Under the pieces are notes generated by a model. The model ran no database searches, had not been told where the DNA came from, and saw only the letters and a list, made by a program, of their open reading frames with translations. 64,000 bases of DNA, from positions 1 through 64,000 of the forward strand of contig DVGM01000013.1 of NCBI GenBank assembly GCA_018712705.1, in the 5' to 3' direction. This document shows positions 29,884 to 36,829 of the stretch, piece by piece (the first letter of the stretch is position 1; the number at the start of each line of letters is the position of its first letter). Made by a program: the position numbers and the translations under genes. Source of the stretch: Aphodousia faecalis. Lineage in GTDB: Bacteria > Pseudomonadota > Gammaproteobacteria > Burkholderiales > Burkholderiaceae_F.

Positions 29884-30096
29884 TCACTCCGAAAAATCAG
29901 CGATCACCATCGGAGAAACACCAAGCGCCTTAGCGACTTTTCTAAGACTCTTGTCTGTAATTCGCCCGGCTTTTACCCAGCGACTTACTGCCTGATGTGT
30001 CACCCCCGCTTTACGAGCTAGTGAAATTTGTGAGCCGCCCGAAATTTGAATAGCTCGTCGAAGTCCTGGGCGGACATGAGTTGGTAGTTCTTTCAT
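29884..30096 (-). CDS. Cro-like HTH regulator
   Basis: A 70-residue helix-turn-helix protein of the Cro/YdaS type: LRRAIQISGGSQISLARKAG, then VTHQAVSRWVKAGRITDKSL. Divergent from the CI gene, it is the first gene of the leftward lytic operon. Expected to repress CI transcription. The length fits Cro proteins. Confidence 0.82.
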   Translation of the reverse strand: MKELPTHVRPGLRRAIQISGGSQISLARKAGVTHQAVSRWVKAGRITDKSLRKVAKALGVSPMVIADFSE

Positions 30097-30142
30097 GCAC
30101 CTTCCTTTGAGTTACAAAAATATAACATCAATCGTTACATAA

Positions 30143-30171
30143 ATGCTACACATATAAAACAAATAAAGCAA
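30143..30171 (-). promoter_or_regulatory. leftward lytic promoter (PR-like) with operator
   Basis: On the minus strand TTGCTT, a 17-bp spacer and TAGCAT. The spacer TTTTATATGTGTA recurs in the promoter at 31670. Half-sites GTTAC/GTAAC are scattered through 30110-30222. Likely bound by CI and Cro. Confidence 0.68.
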
Positions 30172-30232
30172 CTCAATGTTGCGTTTTGATAAATTAGAAA
30201 ATGTTTTATTCTCGTAACAAAGGAGAAGTAAT

Positions 30233-30898
30233 ATGGCCTCGAATTCATTTGCAGAGAGGCTTACGAATATTTTTCGTGAGCGAGATATCACTCAACAAGA
30301 AGCCGCGCAAAAGGTCGGCGTTTCACGCCAGGCCATTGCAAGATGGTTAAACGGAAGTTCTGAGCCAGAACGAGACAAGATCGTAGCTCTGGCAGAGTTT
30401 TTAAGACTGCCCCCTGCGTATTTGATGTTTGGAGAAAGTGGCGCATTTGATTCTGTTGAATTAAATGACGACATGATCACCATCCCCGTACTGGACGTTC
30501 AAGGCGGATGCTGGCCAGCTGGCAGAGAAAATACGGTTGTCTCAATGGTCATGCTTCTGAAAGTCATGAAAGACTGGGTTTTGTCCCGCTGCCCGAATGC
30601 CAATCTTTTCAAACTTCACATTATCAATGCCTTCGGCGACAGCATGGAGCCAACAATAAAAGAAGGGGACTTCATCATTATCGACACTTCAAAGACTAAC
30701 GTGGCAGCTGATGGAATTTATGCGATCCAGGCTGGTCAGGAAACGTTTATCAAAAGAATTCAACGGCAGATTGATGGATCAGTTCTTCTCTTAAGTGATA
30801 ACCCGCGCTACCAACCGTACAAAGTTCCGCCCGAAGATCGCGAAACAATGAAAATTATTGGAAGGTGCATTATCAACTGTAAAGCCGAAGATTTGTAA
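30233..30898 (+). CDS. CI-type repressor with S24 peptidase domain
   Basis: A 221-residue lysogeny repressor. Residues 5-60 are an HTH (ERDITQQEAAQKVGVSRQAI, then ARWLNGSSEPERDKIVAL). Residues 95-215 are a LexA/S24 domain with catalytic Ser in NAFGDSMEPTIKEGDFIIID and Lys in TFIKRIQRQI. An Ala-Gly at CWPAGRENT is a candidate self-cleavage site, so SOS induction is likely. AAGGAGAAG precedes the ATG. Confidence 0.9.
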   Translation: MASNSFAERLTNIFRERDITQQEAAQKVGVSRQAIARWLNGSSEPERDKIVALAEFLRLPPAYLMFGESGAFDSVELNDDMITIPVLDVQGGCWPAGRENTVVSMVMLLKVMKDWVLSRCPNANLFKLHIINAFGDSMEPTIKEGDFIIIDTSKTNVAADGIYAIQAGQETFIKRIQRQIDGSVLLLSDNPRYQPYKVPPEDRETMKIIGRCIINCKAEDL

Positions 30899-30950
30899 TT
30901 AAGTCCGGTGGGGCACAACCGTACCTCACCATTTTCCGTTGGAGATATAA

Positions 30951-31310
30951 ATGAACGACAAGGTAGAAACTGGGCAGCCTTATCCAATCACACTACCAGA
31001 ATTATTTGAGTATCTATCAAGTTTTACTCCAGCAACGTGTGATTTTTGCGGTTCAAAATCATGGACTGTAATGCTGAATGATTTAGGACAAATTAGTGTA
31101 ATTTCCGGTAACGAAAGCCAAGTTCTTTTAGAAAAAATTGATGATTCTGGAAAACAAGAATGGCGATGGCGCCCAATTCTTTCAAATAGCGAAAAAGTAT
31201 TCCAACTTAGATGTAAAAATTGTGGTCAAGTGAAATATTTTTCATACGATGAGGTTCTAAGAAAGATTGATAAAATGAGACAGGAGAAGGGAAATGACAA
31301 ATCCCGATAA
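30951..31310 (+). CDS. zinc-ribbon protein of unknown function
   Basis: A 119-residue protein with two Cys pairs (ATCDFCGSKSW and RCKNCGQVKYF) spaced like a zinc ribbon. It follows the repressor and is coupled to the next small membrane gene by a 17-base overlap. It is thus probably expressed in the lysogen and may be an exclusion or moron function. No family recognised. Confidence 0.62.
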   Translation: MNDKVETGQPYPITLPELFEYLSSFTPATCDFCGSKSWTVMLNDLGQISVISGNESQVLLEKIDDSGKQEWRWRPILSNSEKVFQLRCKNCGQVKYFSYDEVLRKIDKMRQEKGNDKSR

Positions 31311-31539
31311 ACCGGGCTTTGATGCCGCCACCCCAAAAGAAGGAAGATTTGATGTGTCCCAGCGAGTCCTAGATCACCAGACAAGATTAGCCATATTAGA
31401 AGAACGATCCCAACACTTTGCTACTAAAGAGGATTTACAAAAGGAGCTCCATGGGATGACGTGGAAAATTATTGGTGCCATAGCCGCTTTAGTTGCTGTA
31501 GTGTACTGGATCGCTAGAAACGTCCCAATGTCAAATTAG
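31294..31539 (+). CDS. small membrane protein (XhlA-like)
   Basis: An 81-residue protein with a helical first half (RVLDHQTRLAILEERSQHFA, TKEDLQKELHG) and one C-terminal transmembrane helix (IIGAIAALVAVVYWIARNV). It resembles haemolysin XhlA-like phage membrane proteins. Sits after the zinc-ribbon gene and before a terminator. Confidence 0.65.
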   Translation: MTNPDKPGFDAATPKEGRFDVSQRVLDHQTRLAILEERSQHFATKEDLQKELHGMTWKIIGAIAALVAVVYWIARNVPMSN

Positions 31540-31567
31540 ACAACTTCATCTTTTCAAATTACTTCAA

Positions 31568-31594
31568 TAGCCGCCTACGGGCGGTTTTCTTTTG
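31568..31594 (+). terminator. intrinsic terminator after the repressor operon
   Basis: CCGCC and GGCGG arms around a short loop, followed by TTTTCTTTTG. Ends the CI transcript before the recombination operon. Confidence 0.78.
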
Positions 31595-31614
31595 CTCGCC
31601 TTTTGTCTTTTAAA

Positions 31615-31628
31615 TTGACAATTGTCAA
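31615..31628. promoter_or_regulatory. palindrome upstream of the rightward promoter
   Basis: TTGACAATTGTCAA, a perfect 14-bp palindrome, 42 bp upstream of the -35. Possible regulator site. Confidence 0.45.
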
Positions 31629-31669
31629 CAATCAGTTGCTTTTCAAAAACACAATCATGCAACATACAG

Positions 31670-31698
31670 TTGCATTTTCTGTTTTATATGTGTACTAT
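31670..31698 (+). promoter_or_regulatory. rightward lytic promoter with repressor-type operator
   Basis: TTGCAT, 17-bp spacer, TACTAT. About 65 bp around it align with the PR-like region at 30105-30172 (reverse orientation), sharing TTTTATATGTGTA in the spacer and GATGTTA downstream. It probably drives the recombination and methylase operon under CI control. Confidence 0.68.
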
Positions 31699-31755
31699 TC
31701 AAATAACAAATGATGTTACATTTGCATAACTTATTTGATACTTTGGAGAAACGCT

Positions 31756-31881
31756 ATGCAAGACAAAGAACACAAAACCGACTGGATTGAAAAACTTGGT
31801 CCATGGGTCTTCGTGTCGGCTTTTGTTCTCTGGCTTGCATGGTGCTCTCCTGACATCCAACTCTGGTTCTCCAGATTCTAA
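31756..31881 (+). CDS. 41-residue membrane protein
   Basis: MQDKEHKTDWIEKLGPWVFV, then SAFVLWLAWCSPDIQLWF: one transmembrane helix with a charged N-terminus. Ribosome site GGAGAA precedes the ATG. First gene after the rightward promoter. Function unknown; position resembles Kil or host-takeover micropeptides. Confidence 0.6.
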   Translation: MQDKEHKTDWIEKLGPWVFVSAFVLWLAWCSPDIQLWFSRF

Positions 31882-31900
31882 TTTTTTAAAGAGGCTCACC

Positions 31901-32314
31901 ATGTCTAAGAAAGTTTGGAAACTTACCAAAAAAGCGACTCAATTCATCTATTCCGTTTGCCCGGACGAAGTTACCGCCGCTCAACTCACAAAGAAAGCCT
32001 ACGTCTGTTTCAACAGCGATCAAAACTCCGTCGATTTCAAAATCGCCAGCCTTAACCCCGGCGAAATCCTCGAATGCAAGGCGACACTGAAGCTTTGGCG
32101 CGAAGAGTGCTGCGTTTTCGTCGAAGACGAAGAAATCGACCGCCCGTGGGAGTTGACCGCTGAAGAAATCGCCCAGATCGGCGAAGACGAAGATGAAGAT
32201 GATGAGGACGACTCCGCCGATGAACACGACGGTATTTTGAACTGCGTTGTGATCGTCAAACACGGAAACGATGGCGATGACGAAACCGCCGAAGAGAAGA
32301 AGGACAACGAGTAA
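31901..32314 (+). CDS. acidic phage protein of unknown function
   Basis: A 137-residue protein. The first 85 residues have mixed composition (KKATQFIYSVCPDEVTAAQL, then TKKAYVCFNSDQNSVDFKIA). The C-terminal 50 are extremely acidic (EDEDEDDEDDSADEHDG), like a DNA mimic. GAGG before the ATG at 31901. It lies before recT, so a role in recombination or in shielding phage DNA from host nucleases is possible. Not recognised. Confidence 0.6.
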   Translation: MSKKVWKLTKKATQFIYSVCPDEVTAAQLTKKAYVCFNSDQNSVDFKIASLNPGEILECKATLKLWREECCVFVEDEEIDRPWELTAEEIAQIGEDEDEDDEDDSADEHDGILNCVVIVKHGNDGDDETAEEKKDNE

Positions 32315-32326
32315 GCGGAGGACACC

Positions 32327-33229
32327 ATGAATCAACTCACTGTTAAGACCGAAAACACGGGTTTGATGCTCGAACCCACGAACACACACGAAGCGCTTGA
32401 GCTTGCTGACCGCTTGGCTAAGAGCCAACTAATACCTAAAAACTTCCAAGGCCGCCCGAATGACGTATTCGTCGCAATGCTCTGGTCTCGTAACCTTGGC
32501 ATGCCGATTGTGCAAGGCTTGCAGAACATCGCTGTCATCAACGGCCGCCCGTCGATCTGGGGCGACGCCGCTCTGGCGATTGTCAAGGCGAGCGGCTTGC
32601 TCGAAAGTTTCAAAGAAACGCTCGCCGGCATGGGCGACTCCATGACAGCCACTTGCACGATCGTCCGCAAGAACGAAGTCGAGGCGTACACGGCCAGCTT
32701 CAGCGTTTATGACGCAAAGCTCGCAGGTCTTTGGGGCAAGCAAGGACCTTGGCAGCAATACCCAAAGCGCATGCTTGCGCTCCGGGCCAGAGGCTTTGCT
32801 CTGCGTAATGCCTTCCCGGACATACTGCTCGGCATTGGCATTGCTGAAGAAGAGCAAGACATCACTCCTGCAGACACGCAAGCCGAACCGAAGCCGATCA
32901 ACGAACAAAAAGCCGCTCCTCGCAAGCCTGTTCGCAAATCAGCCGCCGAGGCTCCCATCGAGGACGCAAAAGAGGTCCAGACGGTTCAGGAGCCTGAGCC
33001 GGCTCCTTTTGAAGAACCTGCTCAAGATGAACAGCCTACCGATTTGTTCGGCGGCCTGCCTCAAGAAAACGAGGCAAACAAAGGAATGACGGTCGAGGAC
33101 GTTCAGGCCGCGCTCGATAAGTGCGCGAGCCTGCAGGAAATGAAGGATCTGTACAACGGTCTGCCGCTCGAGCTCAAGACTCAAGTGAAACAACTGTTCT
33201 CAAGCCGCCGCACGGCACTCGGAGTGTAG
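32327..33229 (+). CDS. RecT-family single-strand annealing recombinase
   Basis: A 300-residue protein. Residues 20-165 resemble the phage RecT family (LAKSQLIPKNFQGRPNDVFV, AMLWSRNLGMPIVQGLQNIA, INGRPSIWGDAALAIVKASG), and RMLALRARGFALRNAFPDIL is a recurring RecT feature. The C-terminal part is a Pro/Glu-rich linker and a small helical domain. It pairs with the exonuclease gene downstream as in Rac RecE/RecT. GGAGG precedes the ATG. Confidence 0.82.
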   Translation: MNQLTVKTENTGLMLEPTNTHEALELADRLAKSQLIPKNFQGRPNDVFVAMLWSRNLGMPIVQGLQNIAVINGRPSIWGDAALAIVKASGLLESFKETLAGMGDSMTATCTIVRKNEVEAYTASFSVYDAKLAGLWGKQGPWQQYPKRMLALRARGFALRNAFPDILLGIGIAEEEQDITPADTQAEPKPINEQKAAPRKPVRKSAAEAPIEDAKEVQTVQEPEPAPFEEPAQDEQPTDLFGGLPQENEANKGMTVEDVQAALDKCASLQEMKDLYNGLPLELKTQVKQLFSSRRTALGV

Positions 33230-33231
33230 TC

Positions 33232-33834
33232 ATGCTGTCAGTGACAAACGTTTTTGTACCGAAGTTTGACGAAGAGAAGCACCGATACACGACCGAAAGC
33301 GGTCTGAGACTTCCGAGCGTCACGCAAATTTTGCACCCGATTTCGCTTTCTCTTTACGAGGGTGTTGATCCGGAAACCCTCCGATTGAAAGCGGAACTCG
33401 GGAGCGCAGTTCATAGCTGCATCGAATATCTGATCGAAGATGATCTTGACGAAAGCAGCATCGATTTGAGCTGGAAGCCTTACGTGGACGCTTGGAAATA
33501 CTGGCGCTCGGTCTATCAGCCGAATTTCCTGCACACTGAGTTGAGACTCGGCTGCGATCTTTTCTGCGGAACGGTTGACTGCATCTGCGAAATCGCTGGC
33601 GACTTCTATGTGATCGACTGGAAAACGACAGACAAGCTGATGAAGACAGTCGGTCCGCAGACCGCCGCGTATGAGCTTTTAGCTCGCGATTACGCAAAGA
33701 GCCAGTCGATGCTTCACAGAGCGGCGCTTCAGTTGAAGCCGAACGGACAGTTCGTCTTTGAACGCTTCTCAGACGTCAATGACTACGCCATTTTCGAACA
33801 CCTTTTAATCGTGAATCAATGGATGCACAAATGA
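33232..33834 (+). CDS. PD-(D/E)XK exonuclease (RecE/Cas4-like)
   Basis: A 200-residue nuclease. The N-terminus (FDEEKHRYTTESGLRLPSVT, then QILHPISLSLYEGVD) with GSAVHSCIEYLIEDDLD resembles phage YqaJ/Cas4-like nucleases. GTVDCICEIAGDFYVIDWKT gives the D...DWK catalytic signature and QTAAYELLARDY follows with the QxxxY motif. It should generate single strands for RecT. The ATG 33232 follows the recT stop by two bases. Confidence 0.82.
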   Translation: MLSVTNVFVPKFDEEKHRYTTESGLRLPSVTQILHPISLSLYEGVDPETLRLKAELGSAVHSCIEYLIEDDLDESSIDLSWKPYVDAWKYWRSVYQPNFLHTELRLGCDLFCGTVDCICEIAGDFYVIDWKTTDKLMKTVGPQTAAYELLARDYAKSQSMLHRAALQLKPNGQFVFERFSDVNDYAIFEHLLIVNQWMHK

Positions 33835-34589
33835 CAGAACAAACCACACAAATCACTCTGCAAATGCCAGAAGGCTTCATGGAGAAGTCACTCAAAGTCA
33901 AGGCGATGGCTGAAGCCTTGGTTGTCTGGGACGATGAAGGCTACAAGGCCGCAACGGACTTCGCATCGTCCTGCAAAGCGGCAATCAATGCAATCGAAAA
34001 GCGTCGTGTCGCAGTCAAAGAGCCGTACAAAAAGGCGGTCGAAGCGATCGACTCAAAAGCAAAAGAGTTGAAGAAGCCCTTTGAAGAAGCGATGAAGATC
34101 GCTCAAGACTTGTCTTATGCGTACCTCCGCGAGCAAGAACGCAAAAAAGAAGAAGCTCGCCAGAAAGCGCTTCAAGAAGCCGCCGCCGAGCGCGCAAAGA
34201 TTGAAAAACAACTTGAGATTGAAGAAGCAAAAGTTGTCGAAACTACGACGCACGAAGAACGCATCGCTCAAGAAGCCAAGGTGATCGACCTGAAGAACCA
34301 AGCTCAGTCCGTCGGTGCTGTCACTCCGATCAAGGAAACTGTGAAGAGCGATGCTGGTCTAACTCTGAAGAAGAAGTTCAAACCCGAGGTTGTCGACATG
34401 GTCGCGTTCATCAAGTGGTGCGCAGCGAACGTCGACGCGATTCCTGCGGTGGTCACTTTCTTAAAAGTCGAGCAAGGCAAGCTCAACACGTTTGTGAACG
34501 CCACGCAGGGCGCCCAGAAGATGGACGGTGTCAGCATCAACCAGGTGACATCTGTCAGCACTCGCGCGAAAAAAGGCTCAGGTGCGTAA
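33831..34589 (+). CDS. coiled-coil phage protein in recombination operon
   Basis: A 252-residue helical protein. Residues 45-155 are a long coiled coil rich in Lys, Glu and Ala (KEPYKKAVEAIDSKAKELKK, QERKKEEARQKALQEAAAER), like DUF1351-type proteins often near phage single-strand annealing genes. The C-terminal domain (KKKFKPEVVDMVAFIKWCAA) may bind DNA. Starts in an ATGA overlap with the exonuclease. Confidence 0.65.
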   Translation: MTEQTTQITLQMPEGFMEKSLKVKAMAEALVVWDDEGYKAATDFASSCKAAINAIEKRRVAVKEPYKKAVEAIDSKAKELKKPFEEAMKIAQDLSYAYLREQERKKEEARQKALQEAAAERAKIEKQLEIEEAKVVETTTHEERIAQEAKVIDLKNQAQSVGAVTPIKETVKSDAGLTLKKKFKPEVVDMVAFIKWCAANVDAIPAVVTFLKVEQGKLNTFVNATQGAQKMDGVSINQVTSVSTRAKKGSGA

Positions 34590-34693
34590 CGATTTTGGGG
34601 GAAATTCGGTTGGTCCCAAAGTGGGATGTTTGGTGAGCCGAAACGATGAACGCTACCGGAGAGTACCCCATCCCTTTTCAAATGAGGAAAAAC

Positions 34694-35086
34694 ATGAAAG
34701 CTTTTTCAGAACAACTGCCGCAGCTATCGGGCGGAAGCGTTGACGAAGACTTGACGCAAGCCCTTGCCGACGCGGTCGAATACATCGACCAAAATGGAGG
34801 CTGTTTCGAGATTCATCTCAAACTCAAACTCGCTCAAGTCGTTAATCGAGCCGGCGTGATGATCAAAGTCACGCACGATGTGACGACTAAAAAGCCGAAG
34901 CAAAAGCCCACCGAGTTCACGATGTTCCTGAGCCCCGACGGCAACCTGATGCTTGACAACCCGAGACAAGGAAACCTGCCGTTCCGAGAAGTCCGCGCAG
35001 AGCAGCCGAAGGCTGAAGTAATCCCTGCTTTTAGAAAGCAGTCCCCGATCATTGTTGACAAAGAAACAGGAGAAATCCAATCATGA
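34694..35086 (+). CDS. phage protein of unknown function
   Basis: A 130-residue protein starting MKAFSEQLPQLSGGSVDEDL with GAGG upstream. It contains FEIHLKLKLAQVVNRAGVMI and ends with PIIVDKETGEIQS, a common tail of phage operon proteins of this type. It overlaps the DUF2303 gene by four bases, so probably supports recombination or replication. Confidence 0.62.
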   Translation: MKAFSEQLPQLSGGSVDEDLTQALADAVEYIDQNGGCFEIHLKLKLAQVVNRAGVMIKVTHDVTTKKPKQKPTEFTMFLSPDGNLMLDNPRQGNLPFREVRAEQPKAEVIPAFRKQSPIIVDKETGEIQS

Positions 35087-35910
35087 GCGAAAACACTGTG
35101 AAAGAAACTTTTTCACCGCATCTGGAATTTATCGACAACACCCCCGTTTTGATTAAAGACGAGTACGGCAATTACGAAAGCTTAGAAAAGTACATGGGAG
35201 CACCGACTCGTGTCCGGCTGAACGAGACATTAAGCCTTTTTTCAAGCTTTATCGATGCCATCAGCACTCGATTCTCGAAAGAAGATGCCGCAATTTACGC
35301 CACAGAAATTCCGTGCGTCTTTACAGGAGAGCAAATCCGATCTAACTACGACAAGTTCTCAGTGTTCGGATTTAACGGAATTGCCAACGATTGCCGAAAG
35401 ACCCCTCAATGGCGAGATGATTTCCAGTTCAAATTCCGCGGTCGCTTCACAGTTTCTGCCCGCGACTGGCTCAAGTTTGATGAGTTTATGTTCCCACAAG
35501 AAAAATTTGCTCTTTTCTTAGAAAAACACATCGATGACATCGCTTGTGTTGATGGACAGGTTACACAGATGGAGCTTTACAACTTCGTCACAACGCTTGA
35601 AGACTCAAAGAGTGATCGCTTCTCTCGTAAGGTCAATATACAGAACGGTGACATCTCGGTAAGCCTCGAACGCGAGTCCGACGATGGTACAAAGCAACGC
35701 CTGAAGCTATTTAAGTCATTCGCAATTCACCTCCAACTATTTGAAGGATTCCCAACATATCAGGTCAATGCTGCCTTGCGATTCAGAGTGTCAGACGGTC
35801 AAGTCCGCTTCTGGTATGACCTTGAAGGTCTCGAAGGCGTTTTTAACGCTTCTCGCGACTGGGCCGTAAACGAATTGAAAGAAAAGACCGGTCTTCCGGT
35901 TTACATCTAA
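35083..35910 (+). CDS. DUF2303-family protein
   Basis: A 275-residue protein matching the DUF2303 phage family: APTRVRLNETLSLFSSFIDA near the N-terminus, KTPQWRDDFQFKFRGRFTVS and ARDWLKFDEFMFP in the middle, and the C-terminal RFRVSDGQVRFWYDLEGLEG. Common in recombination operons of temperate phages; biochemical role unknown. Confidence 0.78.
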   Translation: MSENTVKETFSPHLEFIDNTPVLIKDEYGNYESLEKYMGAPTRVRLNETLSLFSSFIDAISTRFSKEDAAIYATEIPCVFTGEQIRSNYDKFSVFGFNGIANDCRKTPQWRDDFQFKFRGRFTVSARDWLKFDEFMFPQEKFALFLEKHIDDIACVDGQVTQMELYNFVTTLEDSKSDRFSRKVNIQNGDISVSLERESDDGTKQRLKLFKSFAIHLQLFEGFPTYQVNAALRFRVSDGQVRFWYDLEGLEGVFNASRDWAVNELKEKTGLPVYI

Positions 35911-35947
35911 CAAAGCGGAGGGGCTTGCCCCCTCCAGGGAGATTTGA

Positions 35948-36181
35948 ATGGAAGCTGTCATGCAGATCAATGGAGAAATGCAGTTGATGATCGACAAGTT
36001 CAAGGTTGCTGAAATCTGCAACATGAGCGTCACGACCATTTTTCGCAAAACGAACAAGCGCTATTCACAGTACGACCCGACGTTTCCTCTACCCGTTGAC
36101 GCCGGTGTGAACACGAACCTGTGGCGATACAAGGACATTGTTGAATGGGTCGCAAATCGTCCTTCAAAGAAGGTGTCGTAA
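35948..36181 (+). CDS. AlpA/MerR-like DNA-binding protein
   Basis: A 77-residue protein with a winged-helix-like start (DKFKVAEICNMSVTTIFRKT, then NKRYSQYDPTFPLPVDAGVN and WRYKDIVEWVANRPSK), typical of AlpA/MerR-HTH_17 phage regulators and excisionases. GGAG precedes the ATG. It could be an excisionase or a transcription activator. Confidence 0.72.
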   Translation: MEAVMQINGEMQLMIDKFKVAEICNMSVTTIFRKTNKRYSQYDPTFPLPVDAGVNTNLWRYKDIVEWVANRPSKKVS

Positions 36182-36261
36182 TGAGTCATGTTTTGTTTTA
36201 CGCAACGGTGCTTTTCGTTTTTTGCACAGTGATCGCTGTTGAATTTTTTGGAGTTTGCTGA
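36181..36261 (+). CDS. 26-residue membrane micropeptide
   Basis: MSHVLFYATVLFVFCTVIAV and a short tail: one transmembrane helix. Starts in TAATG overlap with the AlpA-like gene and ends one base before the next gene's start. Translation is likely by coupling. Confidence 0.5.
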   Translation: MSHVLFYATVLFVFCTVIAVEFFGVC

Positions 36262-36262
36262 G

Positions 36263-36787
36263 ATGCCGAAGAGTAAAAAACCTCGTCACGCTTACAAGCG
36301 AAAAGTCGGCACGAACTTCTGGAATGTTCGAGAAGAGAACCTCGACATCATCAGAGAAAACTTCGCACGCCTTGAGCTGAAGTCTCTTGTCAACCTCGAA
36401 AAAGGCGAATGTATCGACGATGACTTTTATGAGTTCAGAGACTTCGTGAACTGGGGCATTGTCGCAGTCAGCACAAGAGACGATTACAAGTTTCAAAGTG
36501 AAGTCAACGAGACATGCGAAAGATTACGTCAAGCCGCCGCGGCTATCACTGAAATTCAAGTGCGAGGTCGTAAGAACTGGGGGCATTACGTTGCAAAAGC
36601 TGAAGAGCTTGATTTGATTCGTGTTGCAATTGAATTTGTCGGGAATCTGATGCTTGAGTCTGTGAAGAAGTGCCCTGTTCGCATGGTCCGAGAGTGGGAG
36701 ACGATGCTCAAAGTCAGCCGAAGTGTGATGTATGGGCAACCGGTCAAAACAACGCCAAAAGCGCTCAGAAAGTCTGTTGGGCGGTAA
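36263..36787 (+). CDS. phage protein of unknown function
   Basis: A 174-residue basic protein (MPKSKKPRHAYKRKVGTNFW, NETCERLRQAAAAITEIQVR, VREWETMLKVSRSVMYGQPV). ATG 36263 with GGAG nine bases upstream. The last residues run into a fragment of a methyltransferase gene (36780-36827), so its natural C-terminus may have been replaced by recombination. No family recognised. Confidence 0.6.
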   Translation: MPKSKKPRHAYKRKVGTNFWNVREENLDIIRENFARLELKSLVNLEKGECIDDDFYEFRDFVNWGIVAVSTRDDYKFQSEVNETCERLRQAAAAITEIQVRGRKNWGHYVAKAEELDLIRVAIEFVGNLMLESVKKCPVRMVREWETMLKVSRSVMYGQPVKTTPKALRKSVGR

Positions 36788-36827
36788 ACGAGGCGAAACG
36801 TACTGGATGGTGTTTTTTAAGGCGTAG
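36780..36827 (+). pseudogene. 3' remnant of a second DPPHL-type methyltransferase
   Basis: Codes GGKRGETYWMVFFKA and a stop, matching residues 142-155 of the intact methyltransferase at 38235-38702 (GGKRGETYWMVFFKE) apart from the last residue. Only the tail of the copy remains, directly before the C5-methyltransferase gene. Evidence of gene replacement between two copies. Confidence 0.75.
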
Positions 36828-36829
36828 TT

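Noticed and set aside
32020..32328. Ser-rich minus-strand reading frame opposite the acidic protein
   Set aside because: It is the antisense of the Asp/Glu-rich coding region; no ribosome site or start context.
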